From Deltaproteobacteria bacterium (GTDB taxonomy: Bacteria > Desulfobacterota > DSM-4660 > Desulfatiglandales > HGW-15): a DNA stretch of 37,289 nt. Positions 24,640 through 34,000 of this stretch are shown here, one piece after another (positions within the stretch are counted from its first letter, which is position 1; every line of letters begins with the position of its first letter). The stretch lies in contig JAFDEF010000026.1 in the NCBI GenBank assembly GCA_019310485.1, positions 1 to 37,289 of the forward strand, read 5' to 3'. Made by a program: the position numbers and the translations under genes. Under the pieces are notes generated by a model that ran no database searches, was not told where the DNA came from, and saw only the letters and a program-made list of their open reading frames with translations.

Positions 24640-24830
24640 CGCCCGCAGAAGGCCACGGCTTTAGCAGTGGATGAATGCGGTTAAGGGCGGGCGGGATGTG
24701 GTCCCACACCAAATTCCGCCGACTCTGAAGCAATTCGGGGAAACTAAGTGCTGCCAAGGGCTTGCCCGTGAGGCTTCACCCTCACTGACTTTAGTATGCT
24801 TTTCACGGGGGTGAGGAATTTCTTGGATGT
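24640..24830. mobile_element. Possible IS200/IS605-type end remnant
   Basis: CCACGGCTTTAGCAGTGG (24653-24670) is close to the CCACGGCTTTAGCCGTGG foot hairpin common near IS200/IS605 ends, and a second CTTTAGT lies near 24788. GTGAGG (24768-24773), CCTCAC (24780-24785) and GTGAGG (24811-24816) can form two mutually exclusive hairpins. No tnpA or tnpB coding sequence remains. Resemblance by eye only. Confidence 0.3.
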
Positions 24831-24927
24831 GTTGACAAAGTGACTAATAATGACTAAGGCATGGCGTGAAAATAAGCACATGGATTTTAGAACTTTCATG
24901 AGAGGGCGCGGATGAAACAGCGGAGCA

Positions 24928-25036
24928 AGTAAACCCTGTGGAATTTCGCACGGGGCATTGAACCCCGTGCGAAAAAGCGGAAAAAACTTTATTTACCATC
25001 CCCGTGCTCCCGCACGGGCCATTCCTACGGGGTAAA
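24928..25036 (+). repeat. Dispersed palindromic repeat, expanded copy
   Basis: The ends of this 109-bp element match the 45-bp copy at 36995-37039 (opposite orientation): the first 32 nt agree at 30 positions and the last 17 nt (CATTCCTACGGGGTAAA) agree completely. The extra central part makes a 12-bp stem (TTTCGCACGGGG 24944-24955 with CCCCGTGCGAAA 24963-24974) and a second stem (CCCGTGC 25001-25007 with GCACGGG 25012-25018). It ends 2 nt before the BamB-like ATG and supplies that gene's ribosome-binding region. Confidence 0.75.
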
Positions 25037-25038
25037 TA

Positions 25039-27030
25039 ATGAGGTATGCAGAGACAGGACATTCTCTGGAAATCGATCTATCTAAGGGAACCGTTGAAAG
25101 GGTTGAGAGTGATCCAGAACTAACTGAGCTTCATCTCGGGGGGCTGGGTGCGAATGCAAAAATATTATGGGACCGGGTGCCTCCAGAAGTGGAGCCTTTT
25201 TCCCCGGATAATTTGCTGATATTCAACTCCGGCCTTCTGGTTGCTACACCTGCCCTGGGCGCTAATCGAACTATCATCTCTTCAATTTCTCCTCAGACCT
25301 TGTTTATGGGGTTTTCAATGCTGGGGGGTTTTTGGGCCCCAGAGCTGAAATATGCAGGCTATGACAGGGTGATAATTCGCGGCAAATCCCCCACTCTGGT
25401 CTACCTGTGGATAAATAATGATAGCGTGGAGGTAAGGGATGCCTCTCACCTAAAAGGTAAAAGCACTTACGAAACCGCAGAACTCATTCGCCAGGAGCTA
25501 AACGAACCCAAAGCCCAGGTGCTCTCTATCGGCCTTGCCGGTGAAAATAGAGTCTATTTTGCCTCAATTGAGGGAGATAAAAGCAGTGCCAGCCGCTTGG
25601 GAATGGGTGCCATTATGGGAGACAAAGGCTTAAAGGCTATAGCTGTTCGAGGGACAAAGGACATCAGCATCGCCCAGCCTGCTGAATTTATCGAGCTGTG
25701 CGGAGAAGTGCGTAAATCCATACAACACCGATTAAGCAATCCACTTCCGGGAGTAATGCCTATTCATGCCTGGATCGGAGCACCGCGTGAAATGGCTGTG
25801 CATGATGAACAGTGGCATACGACCAGTTTTGCCTGGGGAAACGCTAGGTATCGTAGAAGAGACTTTTGGAACAAAGAAATCGAAAAGCAATGGACTGAGA
25901 CTCTGGAAAACGCACGCAGGAGGTTAATTAGCTGCTACAACTGTCCTGTAAAATGTTCAGCAATAATTGAGTTACCGGGCTTTCCGACCTATGTAATGAA
26001 ATGTTTCTCGAAACTCACTTATGTATTTGCTGCCAGGGTGGACAACCTCGACTTTGGTTTAAAGATAGCTTCGCATGCCCAACACTATGGGGTAGACGGA
26101 TATACAACTCCCCAGGTCATGGCCTTTGCTCTTGAACTCTATGAAGCCGGCATTTTAACCGATAAGGATATGGAAGGAATGCCTTCGGATATAGAAGGAA
26201 AGTTTTTCTGGTTGCTTGATAGGATTGTCAGAAGGGAAGGAATAGGAGATATTCTTGCCAATGGTGTTTATTGGGCAGCGCGCCAGATTGGTAAAGGAGC
26301 AGAGGCATATGATCATAATACTATAAAGAAACATGAACAGATACCTATTAAGCTGGGAAAGCTTAACCCAATCTACTACCTCATGTGGTCTACAGGCGAG
26401 AAGGCGAATATTACCCAGATAGAAGGACAGATCCCCCAGGCACCTCTTCCCAAGGAGGTGAGAGAGGAATTTGTAAAGGATTGGATCCAAGTGCCTACCG
26501 GCAAGGAGGAAAGATTCAAGCAATTTATTTTGGAATGGGGGGATCCCGGGACATCTTTCCCCTACTACCCATCTATTGATTTAATTTGTGAGCTAGTTGA
26601 CTGGCAGGAAATCATGCACTGCATTGATGACTCTCTCGGGCTGTGCTCCGGTTTATCATCCTTTGGTTATAAACCCCCTTACCATATACACAATCTGCCT
26701 CTTTTTATATCGTATGCAACCGGAATGGGGCTTGATGAAGAGCGTCTGTGGCAAATAGCCACCAGGAATCGAAACTTAGTAAGGGCGGTCAACATAAGAA
26801 GAGGTTTAAGGAGAAAAGACGAACGTCCTCCTGAGGACCATTGGAAAAAGAGATTCCCGGAGTACGAAGCCAAGTTACTAGATGAGTATTACAAGTTCAA
26901 GGGGTGGAACAGCGAGGGCATCCCTACCAAAGATACCTTGCATAAACTGAAGCTGGGCTACGTGTACAAAGACTTTATGAAGAGAGGGATACTTGAAGAA
27001 GAGAACAAAGAGAAAAAACAGATTAAGTAA
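25039..27030 (+). CDS. BamB-like tungsten aldehyde:ferredoxin oxidoreductase family enzyme
   Basis: 663 residues of the AOR family (tungstopterin plus one [4Fe-4S]). The cluster ligands are C299, C302, C306 (CYNCPVKC) and C536 (GLCSGL). N-terminal blocks RYAETGHSLEIDLSKG, LTELHLGGLGANAKILWDRV, PFSPDNLLIFNSGLL and ELKYAGYDRVIIRGKSP, and the C-terminal PPEDHWKKRFPEYE, closely resemble BamB, the catalytic subunit of class II benzoyl-CoA reductase. Related enzymes oxidise cyclic dienoyl-CoA or aldehydes, so the substrate is not certain. The usual BamC partner gene is absent; decayed sequence follows. The ATG at 25039 sits directly behind a palindromic repeat with only GGGG as ribosome site, so expression may be unusual. 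Confidence 0.9.
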   Translation: MRYAETGHSLEIDLSKGTVERVESDPELTELHLGGLGANAKILWDRVPPEVEPFSPDNLLIFNSGLLVATPALGANRTIISSISPQTLFMGFSMLGGFWAPELKYAGYDRVIIRGKSPTLVYLWINNDSVEVRDASHLKGKSTYETAELIRQELNEPKAQVLSIGLAGENRVYFASIEGDKSSASRLGMGAIMGDKGLKAIAVRGTKDISIAQPAEFIELCGEVRKSIQHRLSNPLPGVMPIHAWIGAPREMAVHDEQWHTTSFAWGNARYRRRDFWNKEIEKQWTETLENARRRLISCYNCPVKCSAIIELPGFPTYVMKCFSKLTYVFAARVDNLDFGLKIASHAQHYGVDGYTTPQVMAFALELYEAGILTDKDMEGMPSDIEGKFFWLLDRIVRREGIGDILANGVYWAARQIGKGAEAYDHNTIKKHEQIPIKLGKLNPIYYLMWSTGEKANITQIEGQIPQAPLPKEVREEFVKDWIQVPTGKEERFKQFILEWGDPGTSFPYYPSIDLICELVDWQEIMHCIDDSLGLCSGLSSFGYKPPYHIHNLPLFISYATGMGLDEERLWQIATRNRNLVRAVNIRRGLRRKDERPPEDHWKKRFPEYEAKLLDEYYKFKGWNSEGIPTKDTLHKLKLGYVYKDFMKRGILEEENKEKKQIK

Positions 27031-27276
27031 TTGTGAGTCAATCCCATTTTCAGTCATTAGCTTTAAACGCTCCTTTAAAGCCTGGCGTGGTGTGGGAAGA
27101 TGCCGATACCCTTTTATCCGCCGGAGAAGAGGTTCAATCTCAAGCAGGGCATCAGTTTTGCCTTTCTTTTTGATCCGATTCGTACTAATTTCTTTATGGG
27201 TGGCTCCTTTCTGTTTCTTTCTCTTATGGTTTTCTTATTCTATTTGGAGCCACTCCTAATTTTCAACTTACTTTAG
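27031..27276. other. Non-coding or decayed stretch after the BamB-like gene
   Basis: No plus-strand gene. The minus strand is open from about 27246 back into the end of the BamB-like gene, with a basic composition (KKKGKTDALLEIEPLLRRIK, then GYRHLPTPRQALKERL). This faintly recalls transposase C-termini, but I could not identify a family and no start is visible. Confidence 0.25.
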
Positions 27277-27744
27277 CACACCCCCAAAATTAGCGCAAAG
27301 GAGATACTGCGTCTTCTTAGATTAGTAGGAGTGCGGCAACGATTAGATTCCAGCCTGCCCTGTGTTTCTTATTACTATCAAAACAGACCCCAGGATAGTT
27401 CATGGGCAAGGAGTGAAGGGCCTCGTCCTTATCCCAGGATAGTGATTCGTTTGTGGCATGCCCGTGTAAGAATCAACGGGGAAAATGTAAAAGTGGGGAC
27501 TATTGAAAAAGAATCGAGCCTGCGACAGATTTGGGGATTCAAAATTTCTCTGCCGCTTTGTGCAGTTTCATTGCCGGAGGCAAGAAAAGAATTCTTGTCT
27601 TCTATACGTGTGCCCGATATCAATATTCAACTTTCGCACGCGGGAAAACCTCACATGGGCATAAATATCCTCCATCAAAGCTATTATTTTGAAGGCTATG
27701 TGGCCCTGGCAACATGGACTTCGCAGGACTCGATCCAGCCTTGA
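27277..27744 (+). pseudogene. Composite gene debris: HicA-like start joined to an LssY_C-like segment
   Basis: One open frame follows a stop at about 27274. It begins HTPKISAKEILRLLR then LVGVRQRLDS, similar to the N-terminus of HicA/YcfA toxins (PKISAKEILRLLRK.GF..VRQRGSH). It then changes to YYYQNRPQDSSWARSEGPRP, IVIRLWHARVRINGENVKVG and TIEKES, reminiscent of the LssY C-terminal domain (RPQD...RLW...VWVG). No start codon with a good ribosome site fits either part; the first candidate is GTG 27331. Best read as decayed or recombined sequence, though translation of a short protein from 27331 cannot be excluded. Family matches are from memory. Confidence 0.35.
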
Positions 27745-27880
27745 AATAAAGGAGGACCGAACTCGGCAAAAGCCGATAAGAAGAACAGGAGAGTTTTGGC
27801 CCACATAGGAGTTCCTTCTTTGAATTGCAGATTTTTTGTGCTAACAATTTTGAAAAACCCTGTGCAGAGGGAGATGGACT

Positions 27881-28702
27881 ATGTTCAAGCTTATTGAAGA
27901 AACCTCACATTTCTTAATCTCTAGGATAAGTGAACCACCTGTAATCGGGCTTATCACGGGAACAGGCCTTGGCGATATCACCCACAAGATAGATGTTGAA
28001 AAAAGAATTCCTTACAGTGACATACCTCATTTTCCCCGCCCAACGGCTGAGGGCCATAGAGGTACCCTGGTATTTGGGAAACTTGCCGGCAGGAAAGCTG
28101 TTGCCATGGAAGGAAGATTTCATATTTACGAGGGCTACGCCCCTGAGCAAGTCGGCTTCCCTGTTAGGGTAATGTCGAAACTGGGCATTGAAACCCTTTT
28201 TATATCGAGCGCTGCCGGAGGCTTGAACCCCCAGTTTGAGGCAGGAGACATTATGATTGTTACTGATCATATTAACCTTACCGGGAAAAATCCACTGATT
28301 GGTCCTAACCTCGAAGAATTTGGACCCCGATTCCCGGATATGTCTGAAGTATACGATCGGAGCCTTGTAAGCCTTGCCAGGGAAAAGGCACTGGAATCAG
28401 GAATTCACCTTCGAGAGGGAGTGTACGTGGGCATTCTTGGCCCAAGCCTAGAAACACCTGCTGAGACTCGTTTTCTGAGGATGATCGGAGCTGATGCTGT
28501 TGGGATGTCAACAGTGCCTGAGGTGATAGTGGGGGTTCATTGTGGTTTGAAGATTGTGGTTATTGTAGCTATTACCAATGTCAACCTCCCTGACTGCATG
28601 AAAAAAACATCAATCGAAGAAGTTATCAGGAATGCAGAAAAAGCAGGGCCGAAACTGGCCATTTTATGGGAAAAAATAGCCAACGCACTGCCAGGTTCTT
28701 AG
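27881..28702 (+). CDS. Purine nucleoside phosphorylase, class I (PNP/MTAP family)
   Basis: 273 residues of the trimeric purine nucleoside phosphorylase/MTA phosphorylase family, which splits purine nucleosides with phosphate to the free base and (deoxy)ribose-1-phosphate. Signature blocks are GLITGTGLG (phosphate site), HRGTLVFGKLAGRKAVAMEG with RFHIYEGY, ISSAAGGLNPQFEAGDIMIV, DHINLTGKNPL and YVGILGPSLETPAETRFLRM followed by GADAVGMSTVPE. The asparagine in ITNVNL that contacts the purine base suggests a hypoxanthine/guanine nucleoside substrate over MTA. The start at 27881 has GAGGGAG upstream. It is followed by the MTA/SAH-deaminase-like gene, so the pair could turn adenosine-type nucleosides into hypoxanthine. 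Confidence 0.94.
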   Translation: MFKLIEETSHFLISRISEPPVIGLITGTGLGDITHKIDVEKRIPYSDIPHFPRPTAEGHRGTLVFGKLAGRKAVAMEGRFHIYEGYAPEQVGFPVRVMSKLGIETLFISSAAGGLNPQFEAGDIMIVTDHINLTGKNPLIGPNLEEFGPRFPDMSEVYDRSLVSLAREKALESGIHLREGVYVGILGPSLETPAETRFLRMIGADAVGMSTVPEVIVGVHCGLKIVVIVAITNVNLPDCMKKTSIEEVIRNAEKAGPKLAILWEKIANALPGS

Positions 28703-28792
28703 TTTCGTTAGCTGAAATTATTAAAGTAATTATTGAACCAATTACCATAACCTACTGAAATAGAGGGACAACACTCAGCATTGGAGTCTTTA

Positions 28793-30109
28793 ATGGAACA
28801 GGTTGATTTGCTTGTGGAAAACGGCACCATTTTGACCATGGACAATGAACAGTCAGTGATAAAGAGCGGTTTTGTTGGAATAAAAGAGGACAGGATTTGC
28901 TTGATCGGAAAAGATCCTCTTGAAAAACCCCGAGCCAAGAAAGTAATTGATGCTGAGGAAGGGTTAATACTACCAGGGCTTATTAATTCTCATACCCATG
29001 CTGCCATGACCCTTTTCAGGGGTCTGGCCGATGATCTTCCCCTCATGGAATGGTTAAATAAGTATATCTTTCCCGTTGAAAAGAAAATGGATGAAGATTT
29101 TGTCTACCTGGGAACCAGCCTTGCGTGTGCGGAAATGATTATGTCGGGAACAACTACATTTTGTGACATGTATCTTTTTGAACACGCAGTGGCCAGGGCA
29201 GCGAGGGAGGCAGGGATGAGGTGCCTGGTGGGAGAGGTGCTCTACGATTTCCCCTCCCCCAACTACGGAGAAATAAAAAATGGATTTAGGTACACTGAAT
29301 CACTCATAAGAAAATGGGAGGAGGATCCCCTTGTGTCTGTAGCAGTGGAACCCCACTCTCTTTACACCTGCAGCCCTGAGCTGCTCGTTGCCGCAAATCA
29401 TCTAGCGGCTGAGTTCAAAGTGCCCCTAATAGTTCATGTAGCGGAAACAGCAACCGAAATTGAACAAGTAAGGGATAAGTACCGAAAAAGGCCGTTTGAA
29501 CACCTTGAATCCCTGGGTATTCTTGGACCACATCTGGTCGCTGTTCATTGCGTTCATTTGAATGAGCAAGAAATACAAAGGATGGTCGCACACGATGTGA
29601 AAGTCGTTCACAACCCTGAGAGCAATATGAAGCTGGCTTCAGGAATCTCGCCTGTCTCAGACATGTTGGCTCGCGGTTTAACCGTGGGTCTTGGAACTGA
29701 CGGGTGCGCTTCCAACAACAACCTGGACCTATTTGGCGAGATGGATACAGCAGCTAAGCTGCAAAAAGTCAGCAAAATGGACCCCACTGTACTGAAGGCT
29801 CATACTGTATTGAACATGGCTACAAGAGGCGGCGCTAAAGCCCTTGGCATGGAATCCATGATCGGCTCCCTGGAAGTGGGAAAACAGGCAGATGTAATTG
29901 TTGTAGACACGAACAGGCCTCATCTAACGCCCATGTATGATCCGTATTCACACTTGGTTTATGCGGCCAAAGCAAGTGACGTGACCCATTCCATTATTAA
30001 CGGGCGGCTTGTTATGGAGCGGCGAGAGCTTCTCAGCATCGATTTTGATGAGATTGCGGCCGGGGTAAAAAAGAAAGCAAAGGAGATCCTGCGCTGGGTT
30101 TCAGGGTAA
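28793..30109 (+). CDS. mtaD: Amidohydrolase, MTA/S-adenosylhomocysteine deaminase type
   Basis: 438 residues from ATG 28793 (GGAG upstream; a TTG at 28781 in the same frame is less likely). Amidohydrolase metal motif LPGLINSHTHAAMTLFRGLA, with DDLPLMEWLNKYIFPVEKKM, GTTTFCDMY, VAVEPHSLYTCSPELL, VHVAETATEIEQV, AVHCVHLNEQEI, VVHNPESNMKLASG and GLGTDGCASNNNLDLF. These are the blocks of MtaD/SsnA-like enzymes that deaminate MTA, SAH or adenosine to the inosine form. Zn/Fe ligands and the catalytic Glu/Asp are all visible. It follows the PNP gene and fits recycling of SAM by-products, which radical SAM and methyltransferase activity generates. Related chlorohydrolases or guanine deaminase are less likely alternatives. 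Confidence 0.92.
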   Translation: MEQVDLLVENGTILTMDNEQSVIKSGFVGIKEDRICLIGKDPLEKPRAKKVIDAEEGLILPGLINSHTHAAMTLFRGLADDLPLMEWLNKYIFPVEKKMDEDFVYLGTSLACAEMIMSGTTTFCDMYLFEHAVARAAREAGMRCLVGEVLYDFPSPNYGEIKNGFRYTESLIRKWEEDPLVSVAVEPHSLYTCSPELLVAANHLAAEFKVPLIVHVAETATEIEQVRDKYRKRPFEHLESLGILGPHLVAVHCVHLNEQEIQRMVAHDVKVVHNPESNMKLASGISPVSDMLARGLTVGLGTDGCASNNNLDLFGEMDTAAKLQKVSKMDPTVLKAHTVLNMATRGGAKALGMESMIGSLEVGKQADVIVVDTNRPHLTPMYDPYSHLVYAAKASDVTHSIINGRLVMERRELLSIDFDEIAAGVKKKAKEILRWVSG

Positions 30110-30162
30110 AAGAGAAAAGGCAGCTTTTTGGCCCCCCGCTCTAGGAGTCGAGGTATGAGCCA

Positions 30163-30963
30163 ATGAGAGAGAATAAACATTTTGTGGCTTTAGGCAGCAG
30201 GCTTAAGGGGGTTCCTGAGGTACTCACCCTCGGAGTTAAGCCCAACTTCCACGATTACACACCCCGCGAGAGAGAGTTGATACTGGGCTCAAAGATGGTT
30301 CTCTATCCAACCCGAAATTATGCCGAGTTTCTCGCAACTATGGGTAAAAATTTCTTCCCCAGCCTTGAGACCTGCCTGTATGCGGATGAAAAGATAAAGC
30401 AAACAACGCTTTTTTACATGCTGGGAGTTCCCCATCCCCGAACCAGAATCTATTATCATCTTCACCACCAGGAAATACTAAATGATTTCAGCTTTCCATT
30501 CATAGCAAAGCTCGCAAGAGCATCCGCGCAGGGAAAAGGAGTATTCAAGATCGACAATGAGGGCCAGTTAAAGCATTACCTGAGCATGACAAAAGTTGCG
30601 TATATACAGGAATACCTACCTCATGACCGGGACCTGAGGGTAATTTTGATTAATTACCAGCCAGTACTTGCGTACTGGCGAAAAAGCGCCCCCGGTAATT
30701 TCAGGACTAATCTTTTTCAAGGCGGAACCGTTGACTTTGGCGATATCCCCCGCCAAACCGTTGATCTTGCCCGGGAGGTGGCCAGGAAGTGCCGGTTTAA
30801 TGAGGTGGGGCTTGACCTGATTTACCATGACGGAACCTGGTGCGTGATCGAAGCCAACATGAAGTACGGACGCAAGGCCCTGAAAATGAAAGGCATTGAT
30901 CTAAAAGAGGTTATAAGGGAAAAACTCCTTTCAGGAGAGCTTATCTCAGGATGCAGGTCATGA
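30163..30963 (+). CDS. ATP-grasp (RimK-like) ligase
   Basis: 266 residues with ATP-grasp architecture: YADEKIKQTTLFYMLGVPHP (preATP-grasp boundary), FPFIAKLARASAQGKGVFKI (nucleotide-binding lysines), YIQEYLPHDRDLRVILI and FNEVGLDLIYHDGTWCVIEA with N/E metal ligands. It resembles RimK-type glutamate/amino-acid ligases and related carboxylate-amine ligases. The N-terminal 80 residues (FVALGSRLKGVPEVLTLGVK) are not typical of RimK. It starts 53 bp after the deaminase gene with GAGG upstream. Substrate and product are unknown; the neighbourhood offers no clear peptide or coenzyme partner. Confidence 0.82.
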   Translation: MRENKHFVALGSRLKGVPEVLTLGVKPNFHDYTPRERELILGSKMVLYPTRNYAEFLATMGKNFFPSLETCLYADEKIKQTTLFYMLGVPHPRTRIYYHLHHQEILNDFSFPFIAKLARASAQGKGVFKIDNEGQLKHYLSMTKVAYIQEYLPHDRDLRVILINYQPVLAYWRKSAPGNFRTNLFQGGTVDFGDIPRQTVDLAREVARKCRFNEVGLDLIYHDGTWCVIEANMKYGRKALKMKGIDLKEVIREKLLSGELISGCRS

Positions 30964-31098
30964 CCTGGGATTTTGAAGGCTTCGGCCTGAGCTAGTGGCA
31001 AGCGCTGAGGCTTATGGCTTGATCGTTGCTCAGAGGAAATTACCTGATGAGTGCTCAGCTATCAGGGCCAAGGCGCCGGGAAGTTGGTATTGTGGTAT

Positions 31099-34000
31099 AT
31101 GAAGATAAGAAAAATAAAAATTCTTCTTTTTTTAGGACTCTTTGTTCTTTTACTGGCTGTCGCCTCGTTTACATTTGTTTATTTCCAGGTATCCAGAGAA
31201 ACATCCGAGAGAATCCAGAAAGGTGCTATAAATAGAATAATCTTCTCTGAAAGTCCTGTTTACTACGATGATGGCAAGAGTATCCTTGGCGTATTTTTTG
31301 AGAGGACTCACCGAAAATACATTCAGTACAAAGACATTCCCCCCGTCTTTATAAAGGCTTTGGTAGCAACAGAGGACAAGAATTTTTTCAAGCACCACGG
31401 CTTTGATTTGAGAGCCATAGCAAGGGCTTTGGTCGCCAACATCCGGGCCAGGAAAGTGATCCAGGGGGGAAGCACTATTACGCAGCAAACAGCAAAAAAT
31501 ATCTTCAAGCGTCAGAGAAGGTCTTTGAAGGCAAAAATAAAAGAACTTGTTCAGGCCATGCTTCTTGAAAGAAAGTACACCAAGCAAGAAATCCTTGAAA
31601 TGTATGTGAACCAATTTTTTGTAACAGGTTTTGGCCGGGGGCTCAGGATCGCGGCCCAGTACTATTTTGACAAGAAGGCCAAAGACCTGGACCTCGTGGA
31701 AGCTGCCTTTATCGCAGGCTCGGTCAAGAGTCCAAACAGGTACAACCCCTTTACCAAAAAAACAGAAGCTGAGAAAAAAAAGGCCATGAGACTGGCCAAA
31801 ATGCGGAAAGACTACGTGCTTTCCAACATGCTCAAGATGAAATTCATCAACAGGGAACAATACCTGACAGCAAGACAAAGAGAAGTGCCTTTCAAACAAG
31901 GCAGGGTTTCGTATCGCCTGAACGTTATGCTTGACTATATTCGGGAGCAGCTTGAATCAGAGTATTTCAAGAAAATTCTTGAAGAACAGGGTATTGAAAA
32001 TATCGCAACCTCCGGGATCAAGATATACACTTCGATAAACAAGGAAATCCAGGAAGGCGCCCTGAGGAGCATCAGGAGCCATTTGCCGCTCCTCGATGTG
32101 CAGTTATCAGGATATGATGAAGCCCTTTTGCAGAAAAGGTACAGGGATCTTGCAAATGAAAGGCTAATAAAGCAGGAAGCCGGCCTTCCCTTTCTCTGTC
32201 AAGTAACACATGTAGAGAGAAGCATAAGAAATCCATATATAATGGTGGCGTGGGATAATGGCGGTGGCATCATCGACTACAAAGGGCTCTTGCCGCTTGC
32301 TGATGCATGGATAAAGGGCAGGGTCGGAAAATGGGCAAAATTTGAGAGGCGAAACGTCCTGGAGTTCCTAAAGCATTTTCATACAGGCGATCTTGTGGCT
32401 GTCCAATTCGTCGGCGATGGTAAAGAAAATGGAAAAACTCACCTGTTGCTTACAGAGATACCGACCTTAGAGGGAGGGATCGTAGTGATGCAAGCAGGAA
32501 TGATAAAAGCAATGGTGGGCGGGTTTTTTGACCGTTTTTTCAATCGTGCCGTGGATGCCAAAAGACAGTTGGGTTCCATATTCAAGCCCATTGTTTTTAC
32601 CGCTGCACTTCAACTAAAATGGAACAATCTAGATCCCTTGGTTAATAAACCTGATCTTTTCAAGTTTGAGAAAACCTTTTACGTCCCCAAGCCGGACCAC
32701 AAACCCAAATCGGAGAAGGTCTCCTTAGCATGGGCTGGAGCAAAGTCCGAGAACCTGGCTACTGTGTGGCTTCTCTACCACCTTACGGACAGGTTGAATA
32801 TGAGTGAATTTCGGAAGGTGGTGGAGCTTCTCGGTGTTGCGCAAAAGAAAGGCGAGTCTTACTTCGATTATTCCGAAAGAATAAGGGATAAGTATGGAGT
32901 CGTGGTTGACAACCAGGCGCTTATGGAGGCTGCATTTGAAGAGGCAAAAAAGGAAGTGGCTTCAGACATCATATTTGGAGGCTATGAAGAAGCCCTACCC
33001 ACCCTCGGGCGACTCCATTACAGAATTGACAAACAAATGTTCAGTCCTGATAGGCCCGAAGAATATGAAATAAGACGCCTGAGCTTTACGGAACTAAATT
33101 CAGAAAACTTCGAAATGAAAGAAAGGCTCAAGAGAATCAAAGAGCTTCTATATTCTTACACCCAGCAAGAAGATCCACGCCTTGAGGAGATCATCTCAAA
33201 AGAGCTTGCTCACTTCTATGTTAAGCAGGACACCTCCTTGGTTGAAAGAATTGTGTACAAACAAAATTTCCCTTCATCCGGGGATTCCCGGCTAGTGCCT
33301 ATTGCCATTGCAGGAAGGATTTCCACCCTTGAAAAACTTGCTGCTCAAAAGATATGGATAGACGGTGTATTGCCTTCCGGAGCCTTAGATATGCTCGATG
33401 CTCAGGTGAAGGAGGTTTATGAAAGATTGATCCATTACAGGAGATACGATCCGGAGGTTCTTTACAAGATAAGCGATTTTAGAAGACTGGTAAACCTGCT
33501 ATACGTGGTTCGCCTTTCAGAGGAATTGGGAGTTTCGACTCACCTAGACCCGGTACTTTCCTTTCCCCTGGGCGCGAACTCGATAAGTATACTTGAGGCA
33601 GGGCGCACATACCAAAGCATTGTGAGCGGAAAGGTCTATCGGCTGGACAATAACACGAGCTCCAGCATGGTTCCCATAATTACGAAGATTGAAGATCGAG
33701 AAGGAAAAACCGTATGGGAATACACCCCTAGTCCCCAAAAAATACTTTCAACACGGATCTCGGGTCAGATTTCCGATATTTTGCGCCTGGTCATGGAACA
33801 AGGAACTGGAAGAAAAGCAAGGAACAGCGTCCGCCTTTCAACCGAGATACAGAAAGAAAAAGTGGGGATCACTATTCCGACGATCGGCAAAACAGGAACC
33901 GCAAACCGCTTTACAAATTCGAGCTTTGTCGGGGTGATTCCCGCACCTTCAGGAGAACCAATTCCCCTGGATTTTCGTAAAGGATACGTGGTTGCGGCCT

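Larger units (their letters stand above)
24490..25038. other. 549-bp intergenic region with decayed mobile-element-like sequence
   Basis: No coding frame is supported. The first 130 bp probably contain the promoter for the minus-strand phosphotransferase. The centre (24640-24830) has hairpins like those at IS200/IS605 ends, and the last 110 bp are a palindromic repeat that abuts the start codon of the next gene; both are listed separately. Confidence 0.6.

Noticed and set aside
24640..25036. CRISPR array or tRNA gene among the hairpins
   Set aside because: There are no regularly spaced direct repeats and no cloverleaf or T-loop sequence.
26993..27259. An 88-aa plus-strand frame rich in Arg and Phe overlapping the end of the BamB-like gene
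   Set aside because: It overlaps a strong gene, lacks a ribosome site and has no recognisable domain.
31150..31899. A 249-aa minus-strand frame opposite the PBP gene
   Set aside because: Antisense shadow of the GT51 domain; the plus strand carries all the catalytic motifs.
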